A stretch of DNA of 30,848 nucleotides from an uncultured Bacilli bacterium (GCA_934140155.1 CAKPBC010000012.1:1-30848); one strand, 5' to 3'; counted from the first letter of the stretch, positions 25,567 through 30,449 are shown. The notes: generated by a model from the letters alone, not told the origin. Numbers and translations: made by a program.

Positions 25567-26637
25567 CTAGTTAGTTGTTCCACCAAAGTTATAAGATGTG
25601 CCATTGTAATTAATTACTAACGCTGTTTTAATTGCATTATTTTCAATTTCGCAGCTATAACTAGTTCCCGCAATGCTAAATGTGATTGCATTGCCACTGA
25701 CTACATATTCGAATGTTAAGTTAAAATCCTCACCGGAATAAAACTCACCATTGGTATATGTTCCATCTGTTACATTAGGAAAATATATTCCTGCTGTATA
25801 ATCAGCTGTATAAGCGCCAACGCCTGATTCAGTTGTTGCTTCAACCCATGTAGCTACAAGTGTTGTGTCACTTGTAAAATATTGTGTTGTTCCAGCTTCA
25901 TAAGTTTCATTTGTGGCTTGATTCTTCCATTTATCAAATACATAACCATCTTGAGCTTTAAAAGTTGTACTACTATTAAGCACAATAGAATTATCTAGTG
26001 CGCTAGTATGTCCATAACGTTCTTCACTATTAGCAACAGCATGTTCACCTGGTTTATATGTTATTTTAAAGCCATCATTGTAATTAGAATTAGACCACAT
26101 GGCAGTAAATGTAACAGTTCGATTAACAACATAATTATCGCCAGCTTGATATGTCACTGTTCCATCATTCCAACCTTTGAAAGTTTCGCCTGTCTTTGTT
26201 AAGTTACATTTAGGAAGCGTAATTCTTTTAGTTGTTTTATATTCTTGTGCTTCTGGTAATGTTCCAGTTGCTCCATTAGCGTTAAAATAAACAGCATATA
26301 CAAAGTTAGCAAATAAATTAGTATCTTTAGTTATTGGTGTAGAAAAATCAAATTTTTCATCACCTTCAGTCATCCAATATTTAAATACTTTTGTATCACT
26401 AGTGACAGGTGCTCCTGGATCAGTTGCGCATTCACCTTCTTTAATTTCCTGGCTGTTAAATACTTTTTCATCGCCACGATAAAAATTAACTTTGTATGTA
26501 CCGTTAATTGCAGGAACACTAATTGATGGTTCGTTGCCTGGCTTATTTAATTTTTGAATTAATGAAAGTGTTGCAGTTATTCCTAATGCGCCAATAGATA
26601 AGCCTAAAATTGTTTTTAAAAATTTGTTTTTTGCCAT
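25567..26637 (-). CDS. Anchored protein with InlB B-repeat-like domains
   Basis: A 356-residue protein: MAKNKFLKT, a helix (about 9-27, ILGLSIGALGITATLSLI), then a surface part with InlB B-repeats (Listeria-Bacteroides repeat, beta-grasp). The pattern YxVxFxxxG...F.GW....(Y..G)...T..T.LxAxW is visible in VYFNANGATGTLPEAQEYKT...FKGWNDGTVTYQAGDNYVV...VTFTAMW and again in FKITYKPGEHAV...FDKWKNQ...LVATW; a degenerate copy is first. These repeats occur in bacterial surface and adhesion proteins. A frame 17 codons longer exists, but GGAGG lies 8 nt before the ATG at 26637. The region from about 270 on (IYFPNVTDGTYTNGEFYSG) is another beta domain of unknown type. Confidence 0.8.
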   Translation of the reverse strand: MAKNKFLKTILGLSIGALGITATLSLIQKLNKPGNEPSISVPAINGTYKVNFYRGDEKVFNSQEIKEGECATDPGAPVTSDTKVFKYWMTEGDEKFDFSTPITKDTNLFANFVYAVYFNANGATGTLPEAQEYKTTKRITLPKCNLTKTGETFKGWNDGTVTYQAGDNYVVNRTVTFTAMWSNSNYNDGFKITYKPGEHAVANSEERYGHTSALDNSIVLNSSTTFKAQDGYVFDKWKNQATNETYEAGTTQYFTSDTTLVATWVEATTESGVGAYTADYTAGIYFPNVTDGTYTNGEFYSGEDFNLTFEYVVSGNAITFSIAGTSYSCEIENNAIKTALVINYNGTSYNFGGTTN

Positions 26638-26655
26638 TCTCATTTCCTCCTTTTG

Positions 26656-26701
26656 AAAAAAATAGCGCACGAAGCGTGTGTGTAGCAAATCTTCATGCGC
26701 T
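26656..26701 (-). terminator. Terminator between the 74-residue protein and the surface protein genes
   Basis: On the minus strand AGCGCATGAAG (26701-26691) pairs along all 11 bases with CTTCGTGCGCT (26674-26664) through one U-G wobble, then A and seven T follow. On the plus strand the same position is a C-A mismatch, so the hairpin is built for leftward RNA. It lies 25 nt after the stop of the 74-residue gene and 19 nt before the next ribosome-binding site, inside the operon. Confidence 0.85.
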
Positions 26702-26725
26702 TTGTAGTAGAATTAACGGCAATAA

Positions 26726-26950
26726 TTATTCTTGAAAGTAAACTTTTTCAACAATTGCAGCTTGTGTAGATGTTTTTGTTGAGTCATCTTTTTTGTCATC
26801 AAGTTTGTCTTTAATATCTTCTTTCCACTTGTCTAATTGATTTTTTAAGCCATTATTGCCGATAGCAGTACCAGCAGCAATAACACCAATTGCACCAATA
26901 GTTAGACCAACACCAATAACAACTCTCATCCAAGGTGATTTTTTAGCCAT
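26726..26950 (-). CDS. 74-residue one-helix protein, candidate major coat protein
   Basis: Basic N terminus MAKKSPWMR, one small-residue-rich helix (about 10-31, VVIGVGLTIGAIGVIAAGTA), then a strongly charged helix (LDKWKEDIKDKLDDKKDD, about 38-56) and a polar tail. Size, single Gly/Ala-rich helix and charged end fit a filamentous phage major coat protein, although here the charged end is acidic-basic mixed and no signal peptide is evident. It has its own strong ribosome-binding site (AAGGAG), a palindrome upstream and a private terminator downstream, all pointing to high separate expression. It shares its MAK-helix opening with the two following surface proteins. A small structural or holin-like protein is the alternative. 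Confidence 0.65.
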   Translation of the reverse strand: MAKKSPWMRVVIGVGLTIGAIGVIAAGTAIGNNGLKNQLDKWKEDIKDKLDDKKDDSTKTSTQAAIVEKVYFQE

Positions 26951-26982
26951 GTTGTTTGTCTCCTTTCTTAATTTTTATTGAA

Positions 26983-26998
26983 ACAGTGCGCGCACTGT
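26983..26998. promoter_or_regulatory. 16-bp perfect palindrome upstream of the candidate coat gene
   Basis: ACAGTGCGCGCACTGT is a perfect palindrome 33 nt before the candidate coat gene start. On the minus strand a weak promoter (TTGTTA, then AATAAA after 18 nt) would place it inside the spacer, so it could be an operator; as RNA it would be a stable hairpin that might set an mRNA 5' end. Confidence 0.55.
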
Positions 26999-27004
26999 AA
27001 CAAA

Positions 27005-27334
27005 CTAAATATTCAAATCATTTACAACGTCAGTTCTTTCAGTTATCGTTGGATCAACTGAATCAGGCTTTTTACTATTACGGCTTTGTTGTTTGCTCAT
27101 TGCTTTTATTTCTTTTTGATGTAAGAAGTATTGTCTGATGGCAAACTCAATAACATTTATAACCGGTTGTGGCACGCATTTATGTTCTTTGCATTTTTCT
27201 TTATCAAAACGGAATGGACAATTAACACAATTGCGTAGTTTCTTTAAAGCATTTATACAACCAGTCATGGTAACGTTATCTTCTGTAATTAACTTTTTTG
27301 ATTTTTCTTTATCTTCAATTTTTTCATCACTCAA
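27005..27334 (-). CDS. 109-residue cysteine-cluster protein
   Basis: Five cysteines lie in residues 26-53; CVNCPFRFDKEKCKEHKC gives CxxC-x8-C-x4-C, suggesting a small metal-binding site. N- and C-terminal parts are highly charged and probably disordered. The start is TTG with AGGTGA 6 nt upstream, and the ribosome-binding site begins directly after the stop of the replication gene. It lies between the replication protein and the candidate coat gene, where filamentous phages keep a single-strand DNA-binding protein, but no such fold is recognisable. A DNA-binding role is inference. Confidence 0.65.
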   Translation of the reverse strand: MSDEKIEDKEKSKKLITEDNVTMTGCINALKKLRNCVNCPFRFDKEKCKEHKCVPQPVINVIEFAIRQYFLHQKEIKAMSKQQSRNSKKPDSVDPTITERTDVVNDLNI

Positions 27335-27346
27335 TAGGCGTCACCT

Positions 27347-27928
27347 CTAATCATCAAGCCATTTTGTTTTGGCAAGCTTCACGAGTCTTTCAGTTTCGGC
27401 TTTTTCTTCTTCGCTAGTTTGATTACTTAAACGTTCTTTGCGTTTTTGAATTGCTTGTTCAGAAGAAGAAGCTATTAACTCTGGTAATTGATTCATGTAT
27501 ATAACAGCATTGTCTTTTATTTCTATGAATCCACATTCAGACAATGTTGATACAACCTTTTTAACGATTGCTTCATCAAAGCCGCCAAGCGCTAAACCTA
27601 AAGTTTTAGGTGTATATGGGTATTTTGAAGAAGCCATTAAGGATCCTTCATGTTTTATTGAAAGTTCTAACATACGCATATAGCAATATTGCATAAGTAG
27701 TCCTTCTTGTTTTGTATCGGCGCTGGTGTATAACGTATACATCGCGTCACAACCTGAAAAGCCTGATGGCAATTTCAAGAAGTAGTATCTTTTAGCACGT
27801 TTCTTGAGTCGCTCTCTATCTTCAGCAGTTATTGGCTTTTCTGTTTTATTACCAACAACATCAACTTTCATTTGTTCTTCACATTTCTTGTTGTATTCAG
27901 CGGCTTGCTTTTTTTCTTCGTTATTCAT
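27347..27928 (-). CDS. Phage replisome organizer-like replication protein
   Basis: A 193-residue protein matching the phage replisome organizer N-terminal (Phage_rep_org_N) type: KRYYFLKLPSGFSG (about 35-48), QEGLLMQYCYMRMLELSIKHEG (first twenty shown by ends QEGLL and KHEG), then a winged-helix-like block (TPKTLGLALGG, VKKVVSTLSECGFIEIKDN). In Firmicutes phages such proteins bind the origin and recruit helicase. The C-terminal DnaB-recruiting part is short here (193 against about 250-270 residues in many relatives). No rolling-circle Rep is seen anywhere in the element, unusual for a filamentous phage. The start overlaps the previous stop (ATGAATAA). Confidence 0.7.
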   Translation of the reverse strand: MNNEEKKQAAEYNKKCEEQMKVDVVGNKTEKPITAEDRERLKKRAKRYYFLKLPSGFSGCDAMYTLYTSADTKQEGLLMQYCYMRMLELSIKHEGSLMASSKYPYTPKTLGLALGGFDEAIVKKVVSTLSECGFIEIKDNAVIYMNQLPELIASSSEQAIQKRKERLSNQTSEEEKAETERLVKLAKTKWLDD

Positions 27929-28196
27929 GCTTGTTCACCACCTTTAAAAAGTAATTCATAGCACCGAATAAGTCACAAAAGTAAACACCGCTAAAATATT
28001 CAGGAATGTTTGAGCCATTAAGCATTGCTTTATATTCTTCTGGTATTTCACCAACCACAAATTGAAACTCATCAAATTGTTTAAAAGCAATTAAGCCATA
28101 GTTACCTGACTTAGTAAGTAAAATTTTATAGCTACTAAGTTCGGCGTTACGCGATGGATCAGCGTGTAACAATTTTTTAAATTCTTCAACAGTCAT
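27921..28196 (-). CDS. 91-residue protein, first gene of the leftward operon
   Basis: MTVEEFKKLLHADPSRNAE opens a small mixed alpha/beta protein with IPEEYKAMLNGSNIPEYFSG in the middle; no family recognised. GGAGG lies 8 nt before the ATG, and that ribosome-binding site is part of AGCTGGAGG, which can be masked by upstream leader RNA. The gene overlaps the replication gene by 8 nt. As first gene after the repressor-controlled promoter it is an early function. Confidence 0.75.
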   Translation of the reverse strand: MTVEEFKKLLHADPSRNAELSSYKILLTKSGNYGLIAFKQFDEFQFVVGEIPEEYKAMLNGSNIPEYFSGVYFCDLFGAMNYFLKVVNKHE

Positions 28197-28204
28197 TTTT
28201 ATTT

Positions 28205-28348
28205 CCTCCAGCTATTATTGAATTTTCCAGCTATTAAGAATGAGATGATACGGCTGGAAGCTGGAACAACCGCCGTATCAAAGTGAATTGCACATTATTT
28301 AATTCACTTTGTTCAATCCCTGAATGTTATTCGTCAGTTGAACAGGGA
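28205..28348 (-). ncRNA. Structured 5' leader of the leftward operon (pseudoknots and SD-masking element)
   Basis: In leader RNA (minus strand) order: TCCCT and GTTCAA, then downstream AGGGA and TTGAAC, which pair in interleaved order (A-B-A'-B'), an H-type pseudoknot. Next is a 10-bp hairpin AAAGTGAATT/AATTCACTTT, then an 8-bp hairpin GATACGGC/GCCGTATC. The 17-nt loop of the last contains TTCCAGCT, complementary to two downstream AGCTGGA copies: AGCTGGAA (28232-28225) and AGCTGGAGG (28213-28205), the Shine-Dalgarno of the first gene. The alternative pairings would expose or hide that site. The structure could regulate replication gene expression or act as DNA (origin). Not matched to a known class. 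Confidence 0.65.
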
Positions 28349-28361
28349 CTGAGCAAAGAAA

Positions 28362-28378
28362 ATTACATTTAACGCAAT
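28362..28378. promoter_or_regulatory. Repressor operator O3
   Basis: ATTACAT-TTA-ACGCAAT: the left arm is perfect and the right arm matches 5 of 7 to the consensus ATTACAT-N3-ATGTAAT. Its centre is 31 bp from the next operator. Confidence 0.55.
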
Positions 28379-28387
28379 TCTATAAAC

Positions 28388-28416
28388 AAAATATTACATA
28401 TAATGTAATTTGTCAA
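28388..28416 (-). promoter_or_regulatory. Leftward operon promoter
   Basis: On the minus strand TTGACA (28416-28411), a 17-nt spacer and TATTTT (28393-28388). The start would be near 28381, giving a leader of about 185 nt. The palindrome O1 fills the spacer. Confidence 0.75.
28393..28409. promoter_or_regulatory. Repressor operator O1
   Basis: ATTACAT-ATA-ATGTAAT is a perfect 7+7 inverted repeat lying exactly in the spacer of the leftward promoter. Bound repressor would block it. Confidence 0.75.
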
Positions 28417-28438
28417 GCATACATTTGCATTTTATGTA
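28410..28438 (+). promoter_or_regulatory. Repressor promoter, giving an almost leaderless mRNA
   Basis: TTGTCA (28410-28415), a 17-nt spacer and TATGTA (28433-28438). Its -35 box overlaps that of the leftward promoter (shared TTGTCAA). The transcription start would lie about 4-6 nt before the repressor ATG, and no Shine-Dalgarno is present. Confidence 0.6.
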
Positions 28439-28440
28439 AT
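28424..28440. promoter_or_regulatory. Repressor operator O2
   Basis: TTTGCAT-TTT-ATGTAAT: perfect right arm, 5 of 7 in the left. It covers the -10 box of the repressor promoter, so binding here would give negative autoregulation. Its centre is again 31 bp from O1. Confidence 0.6.
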
Positions 28441-28449
28441 TATTGAATT

Positions 28450-28722
28450 ATGAAAAACTATTTAAAAGCAATTCGTGAAGATCACGATGTAAAACAACAA
28501 GAGTTAGCAAAAATACTTGATATATCAACAGCGCAATACTCTAGAATCGAAAACAACTTAAGCAATATGTCTATAAATCAGGCAGTTATATTGGCTGATT
28601 ACTTTGGCGTGTCATTAGATGAATTAGTAGGACGCGAAACAAAATTACAAGTAAGTTCATCAGAATATAACGTTTTATTACATGCAGCACGAATAATTGA
28701 AAATATGAACAAGAAAAAATAG
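28450..28722 (+). CDS. Cro/CI-type (XRE family) repressor
   Basis: A 90-residue protein with an HTH_3 domain at about 5-62: LKAIREDHDVKQQELAKILD, the turn, then ISTAQYSRIENNLSNMS (recognition helix) and LADYFGVSLDELVG. The tail (63-90) is short and helical, for dimerisation; there is no peptidase domain, so induction must work differently from LexA-like CI cleavage. It reads divergently from the phage operon across three matching operators, the standard layout of a lysogeny switch. There is no ribosome-binding site, so translation is probably leaderless. Confidence 0.9.
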   Translation: MKNYLKAIREDHDVKQQELAKILDISTAQYSRIENNLSNMSINQAVILADYFGVSLDELVGRETKLQVSSSEYNVLLHAARIIENMNKKK

Positions 28723-28749
28723 TTATTTAAAATTTACGGAGGTTTAGCC

Positions 28750-28950
28750 ATGTATAGTTTAATTTGTTTCTTATCAAGCATAAGCAATAGCAGTAACATT
28801 TGGGATTACCCAAACAATGTTCCAGAACCGCATGATACATCAGATAGGGATTTGCTATTTTTGATAATTGCAGGCGTATTAATTTTTGTAATATTGCTGA
28901 TTTATGCTATAAGAAAGTCAAATGCAGATAAAAAAGCAAAAGAAAAATAG
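28750..28950 (+). CDS. 66-residue membrane protein with WDYPxNVPxP motif, candidate superinfection-immunity factor
   Basis: The N-terminal hydrophobic stretch MYSLICFLSSISNSS is followed by IWDYPNNVPEPHD (about 18-30), a strong helix (about 35-54, LLFLIIAGVLIFVILLIYAI) and a basic tail (RKSNADKKAKEK). The WDYP-N-NVP-E-P segment matches WDYPDNVPDP, which lies just before the anchor of the element's 708-residue surface protein. GGAGG lies 7 nt before the ATG. It follows the repressor by 27 nt on the same transcript, so it would be made in the lysogen. A role in blocking reinfection or assembly is inference. Confidence 0.75.
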   Translation: MYSLICFLSSISNSSNIWDYPNNVPEPHDTSDRDLLFLIIAGVLIFVILLIYAIRKSNADKKAKEK

Positions 28951-28963
28951 CCATCGCTGACTA

Positions 28964-28993
28964 TTGAATAATTTTGATAGTTTGATATATAAT
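28964..28993 (+). promoter_or_regulatory. Promoter of the candidate antitoxin RNA
   Basis: TTGAAT (28964-28969), an 18-nt spacer and TATAAT (28988-28993). Transcription should start near 29000. Confidence 0.6.
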
Positions 28994-28999
28994 AATGGT

Positions 29000-29072
29000 G
29001 GAAGAGGCGCGAGCCCGCCGTTTTGCTAAAAAGATAGCTGCAAACTTTGGATGAGTGAGCTATCTTTTTTTT
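29000..29072 (+). ncRNA. Candidate type I antitoxin RNA, about 73 nt
   Basis: It runs from a good promoter to a strong terminator and contains no open frame. The 5' part holds a GC-rich segment (GGCGCGAGCCCGCC, 29006-29019) with a small hairpin. The 3' part is the 12-bp terminator stem AAAAAGATAGCT/AGCTATCTTTTT, shared with and antisense to the end of the 30-residue toxin-like gene. Length and layout resemble RNA II of the pAD1 par locus. It also serves as terminator for the repressor transcript. Confidence 0.55.
29028..29072. terminator. Bidirectional terminator shared by convergent transcripts
   Basis: Stem AAAAAGATAGCT (29028-29039) / AGCTATCTTTTT (29058-29069) with an 18-nt loop and T runs on both strands. 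It ends the rightward RNA and the leftward toxin-like mRNA, whose stop codon lies in the stem. Confidence 0.88.
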
Positions 29073-29152
29073 GTATCAATAATTGATGTTACAATGGTAA
29101 TAATTAAACAAATCACCGCTGACGCGATTGAAAGTATTTGATCAGTACTCAT
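29060..29152 (-). CDS. 30-residue hydrophobic peptide, Fst-like type I toxin candidate
   Basis: The peptide is MSTDQILSIASAVICLIITI followed by VTSIIDTKKR: one membrane helix (about 5-25) and a charged end, as in Fst/Ldr-type and related short toxins (Fst is 33 residues). GGTGGTGATC precedes the ATG. A promoter lies about 60 nt upstream, and the 5' leader holds a GAAA-capped hairpin (TTACGA/TCGTGA). The gene converges on the candidate antitoxin RNA and ends inside the shared terminator. No match to a named toxin can be confirmed by eye. Confidence 0.6.
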   Translation of the reverse strand: MSTDQILSIASAVICLIITIVTSIIDTKKR

Positions 29153-29220
29153 AAAGATCACCACCTTCCAATTAAGAAAGGCGGACTCGCTCACGATTTC
29201 TCGTAACTCTTCCGTTATTG

Positions 29221-29249
29221 ATATTAACTAATCTTTAATTGCTTTTCAA
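29221..29249 (-). promoter_or_regulatory. Promoter of the toxin-like gene
   Basis: On the minus strand TTGAAA (29249-29244), a 17-nt spacer and TAATAT (29226-29221). The leader to the ATG at 29152 would be about 60 nt. Confidence 0.6.
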
Positions 29250-29265
29250 TGATTTTTTAACAATT

Positions 29266-29294
29266 AAAAAAATAGGCTCTATTTTTAGAGCCTA
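29266..29294 (-). terminator. Terminator of the ribbon-helix-helix operon
   Basis: TAGGCTCT and AGAGCCTA form an 8-bp stem; on the minus strand seven T follow. It starts 6 nt after the stop codon of the 60-residue gene. Confidence 0.9.
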
Positions 29295-29299
29295 AGTAG

Positions 29300-29482
29300 T
29301 TATTTAGAATTTTTCGCAATATCTTCTCTAATTAAACGCTTGATATAACCGGCTTTGTTTGATACTGAGTTAAGCATATCAATTATATCTTGTTCAGTCT
29401 TTGGCGATAGATGTAAGTAAAAACCAGTCATACCGATTTTTTCATGGTATCGCTTTTGAGCTGCGTATTTATCTTCTTGCAT
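29300..29482 (-). CDS. 60-residue ribbon-helix-helix-like protein
   Basis: KYAAQKRYHEKIGMTGFYLH (start to strand) followed by LSPKTEQDIIDMLNSVSNKAGYIKRL shows the small RHH/CopG-like order: basic opening, one beta strand, helix, turn, helix (given here in part: TEQDIIDML and KAGYIKRLI). Such proteins are DNA-binding repressors common on plasmids and phages of Firmicutes. GGAGG is 8 nt before the ATG and overlaps the stop of the preceding gene. It may bind the palindrome in the promoter at 29908-29936, which is only a suggestion from proximity. Confidence 0.75.
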   Translation of the reverse strand: MQEDKYAAQKRYHEKIGMTGFYLHLSPKTEQDIIDMLNSVSNKAGYIKRLIREDIAKNSK

Positions 29483-29494
29483 GGTGTTAACCTC

Positions 29495-29668
29495 CTATAA
29501 TGATTTTAAAATAAATTCTTTAACTTCATCCAAAGTCTTAAAATCTTCTTTGGAACATTTAAAATTAATTGTAAGTTTATCTGAATCAATGATTTTTTTG
29601 ATTGTCCATGATTTTTGATTTTCTTTAATTTCAAATGATCCGTTTTTAGTTTCAAATAATGATGTCAT
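29495..29668 (-). CDS. 57-residue protein of unknown function
   Basis: The frame opens MTSLFETKNGSFEIKENQK and ends DEVKEFILKSL: a beta-rich first half and a closing helix. GAGGAGG lies 8-9 nt before the ATG, and its stop codon touches the ribosome-binding site of the ribbon-helix-helix gene, so the two form an operon. No family recognised. Confidence 0.7.
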   Translation of the reverse strand: MTSLFETKNGSFEIKENQKSWTIKKIIDSDKLTINFKCSKEDFKTLDEVKEFILKSL

Positions 29669-29725
29669 TTGTTTTACCTCCTCATTTTGACAAAATTAGT
29701 ATTTGTGATAAAATAATGATAGAAA

Positions 29726-29750
29726 CCAGGAACCGCCTAGCGGCTCCTGG
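29726..29750 (-). terminator. Hairpin terminator after the 40-residue gene
   Basis: On the minus strand CCAGGAGCCG pairs with CGGTTCCTGG over 10 bp including a G-U; on the plus strand that pair is a C-A mismatch, so it is built for leftward RNA. The T run is short (TTTCTATC), so some readthrough into the next two genes is likely. Confidence 0.65.
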
Positions 29751-29761
29751 AAAAGAAGCCT

Positions 29762-29884
29762 TTATTTTGACTTCTTTAGTTTGATGGTAATTGTAACTTT
29801 TGCGTCTCCAACGATAGGGTTATCAATTACCTTTTTTAGTTCTTCAATGAACTTGATATAATTATTTGAATTTTTCTTTTCCAT
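29762..29884 (-). CDS. 40-residue basic protein of unknown function
   Basis: MEKKNSNNYIKFIEELKK then a short strand-rich end (GDAKVTITIKLKKSK). The ribosome-binding site AAGGAGGTGAT is close to perfect and the promoter is full consensus, so it should be highly expressed when not repressed. First gene of the right-end leftward cluster. No family recognised. Confidence 0.7.
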   Translation of the reverse strand: MEKKNSNNYIKFIEELKKVIDNPIVGDAKVTITIKLKKSK

Positions 29885-29907
29885 CTCTATCACCTCCTTA
29901 CATTATA

Positions 29908-29936
29908 ATTATATCATAGTGATATCACTATGTCAA
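29908..29936 (-). promoter_or_regulatory. Full-consensus promoter with 18-bp palindromic operator
   Basis: On the minus strand TTGACA (29936-29931), a 17-nt spacer and TATAAT (29913-29908): both boxes are perfect. CATAGTGATATCACTATG (29915-29932) is a perfect palindrome filling the spacer, so a dimeric repressor there would shut the promoter. Confidence 0.85.
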
Positions 29937-30092
29937 TAGTTTATTGCAATATTTTAAAAATGATTTAGTTTATTTCTAGTAAATGGATGGTGCTTATTAT
30001 GGATCTAATTTTTGTCATTTCGGCTAAAAATCAACGCGGACAAAAAACGTCGCTACGCTAGTTTTTTGTAATATGTTATGTTTCTATGAACA

Positions 30093-30157
30093 ATTGCTTT
30101 TTCGGGATTCAGGCGCGGGCCCGCCGCGCGCCATGAATCTATTACCGAAAAAGCGAT
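30093..30157. other. Large GC-rich hairpin, candidate origin or packaging signal
   Basis: Three stacked stems: ATTGCTTTTTCGG/CCGAAAAAGCGAT (13 bp, one wobble), GATTCA/TGAATC (6 bp), GGCGCG/CGCGCC (6 bp), with a 5-nt bulge, a 1-nt bulge and a 9-nt GC loop. The GC-rich tip stands out in an AT-rich region. A long imperfect hairpin in the intergenic region is the hallmark of filamentous phage packaging signals. Confidence 0.65.
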
Positions 30158-30180
30158 ATTTATATATAGTGATGAATCAC

Positions 30181-30350
30181 TGCGTATAACTAAAAATTAC
30201 TGCTAACATCATTTGATGATTAACTACGCATACAGCTTTGTATATCATCAATATCAATCATTTTTATAATTACGTCGTTTCTTAGCAGTCAAGCATTAGC
30301 TTGAAGTTACCAGGAGCGCAGCACCACGCGCTTGCGCATATGCGTAACTT
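30181..30350. other. Cluster of smaller hairpins
   Basis: TGCGTA (30181-30186) with TACGCA (30225-30230), enclosing the hairpin CATCA/TGATG; CAAGC/GCTTG (30290-30303); and a branched structure closed by AAGTTAC (30304-30310) with GTAACTT (30344-30350), holding GAGCGC/GCGCTT and CGCATATGCG. Such runs of hairpins are typical of single-strand origins. Confidence 0.5.
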
Positions 30351-30421
30351 GTTGTTCCGTTGTACTATAATCTATTTAACTAATAACAAGGTTAGTAGTT
30401 AAAGTTCTACTTCTTATCTAG

Positions 30422-30449
30422 TTTAATTACTAATTAATTAGTAATTAAA
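30422..30449. repeat. 28-bp perfect palindrome
   Basis: TTTAATTACTAATT is followed at once by its exact reverse complement. It is pure AT except one C and one G; it may be a DNA unwinding element or a protein site. Confidence 0.7.

Noticed and set aside
26008..26202. Rightward 64-codon frame opposite the InlB-repeat gene
   Set aside because: It is wholly inside a well-supported gene on the other strand and has no ribosome-binding site.
17646..28196. Reading the element as an integrative conjugative element
   Set aside because: The ATPase has coupling-protein-like topology, but no relaxase, VirB4-like ATPase, mating-channel or oriT-like gene set is present.
30000..30062. 20-codon rightward frame at the start of the non-coding end
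   Set aside because: Too short, no Shine-Dalgarno, no recognisable peptide type.
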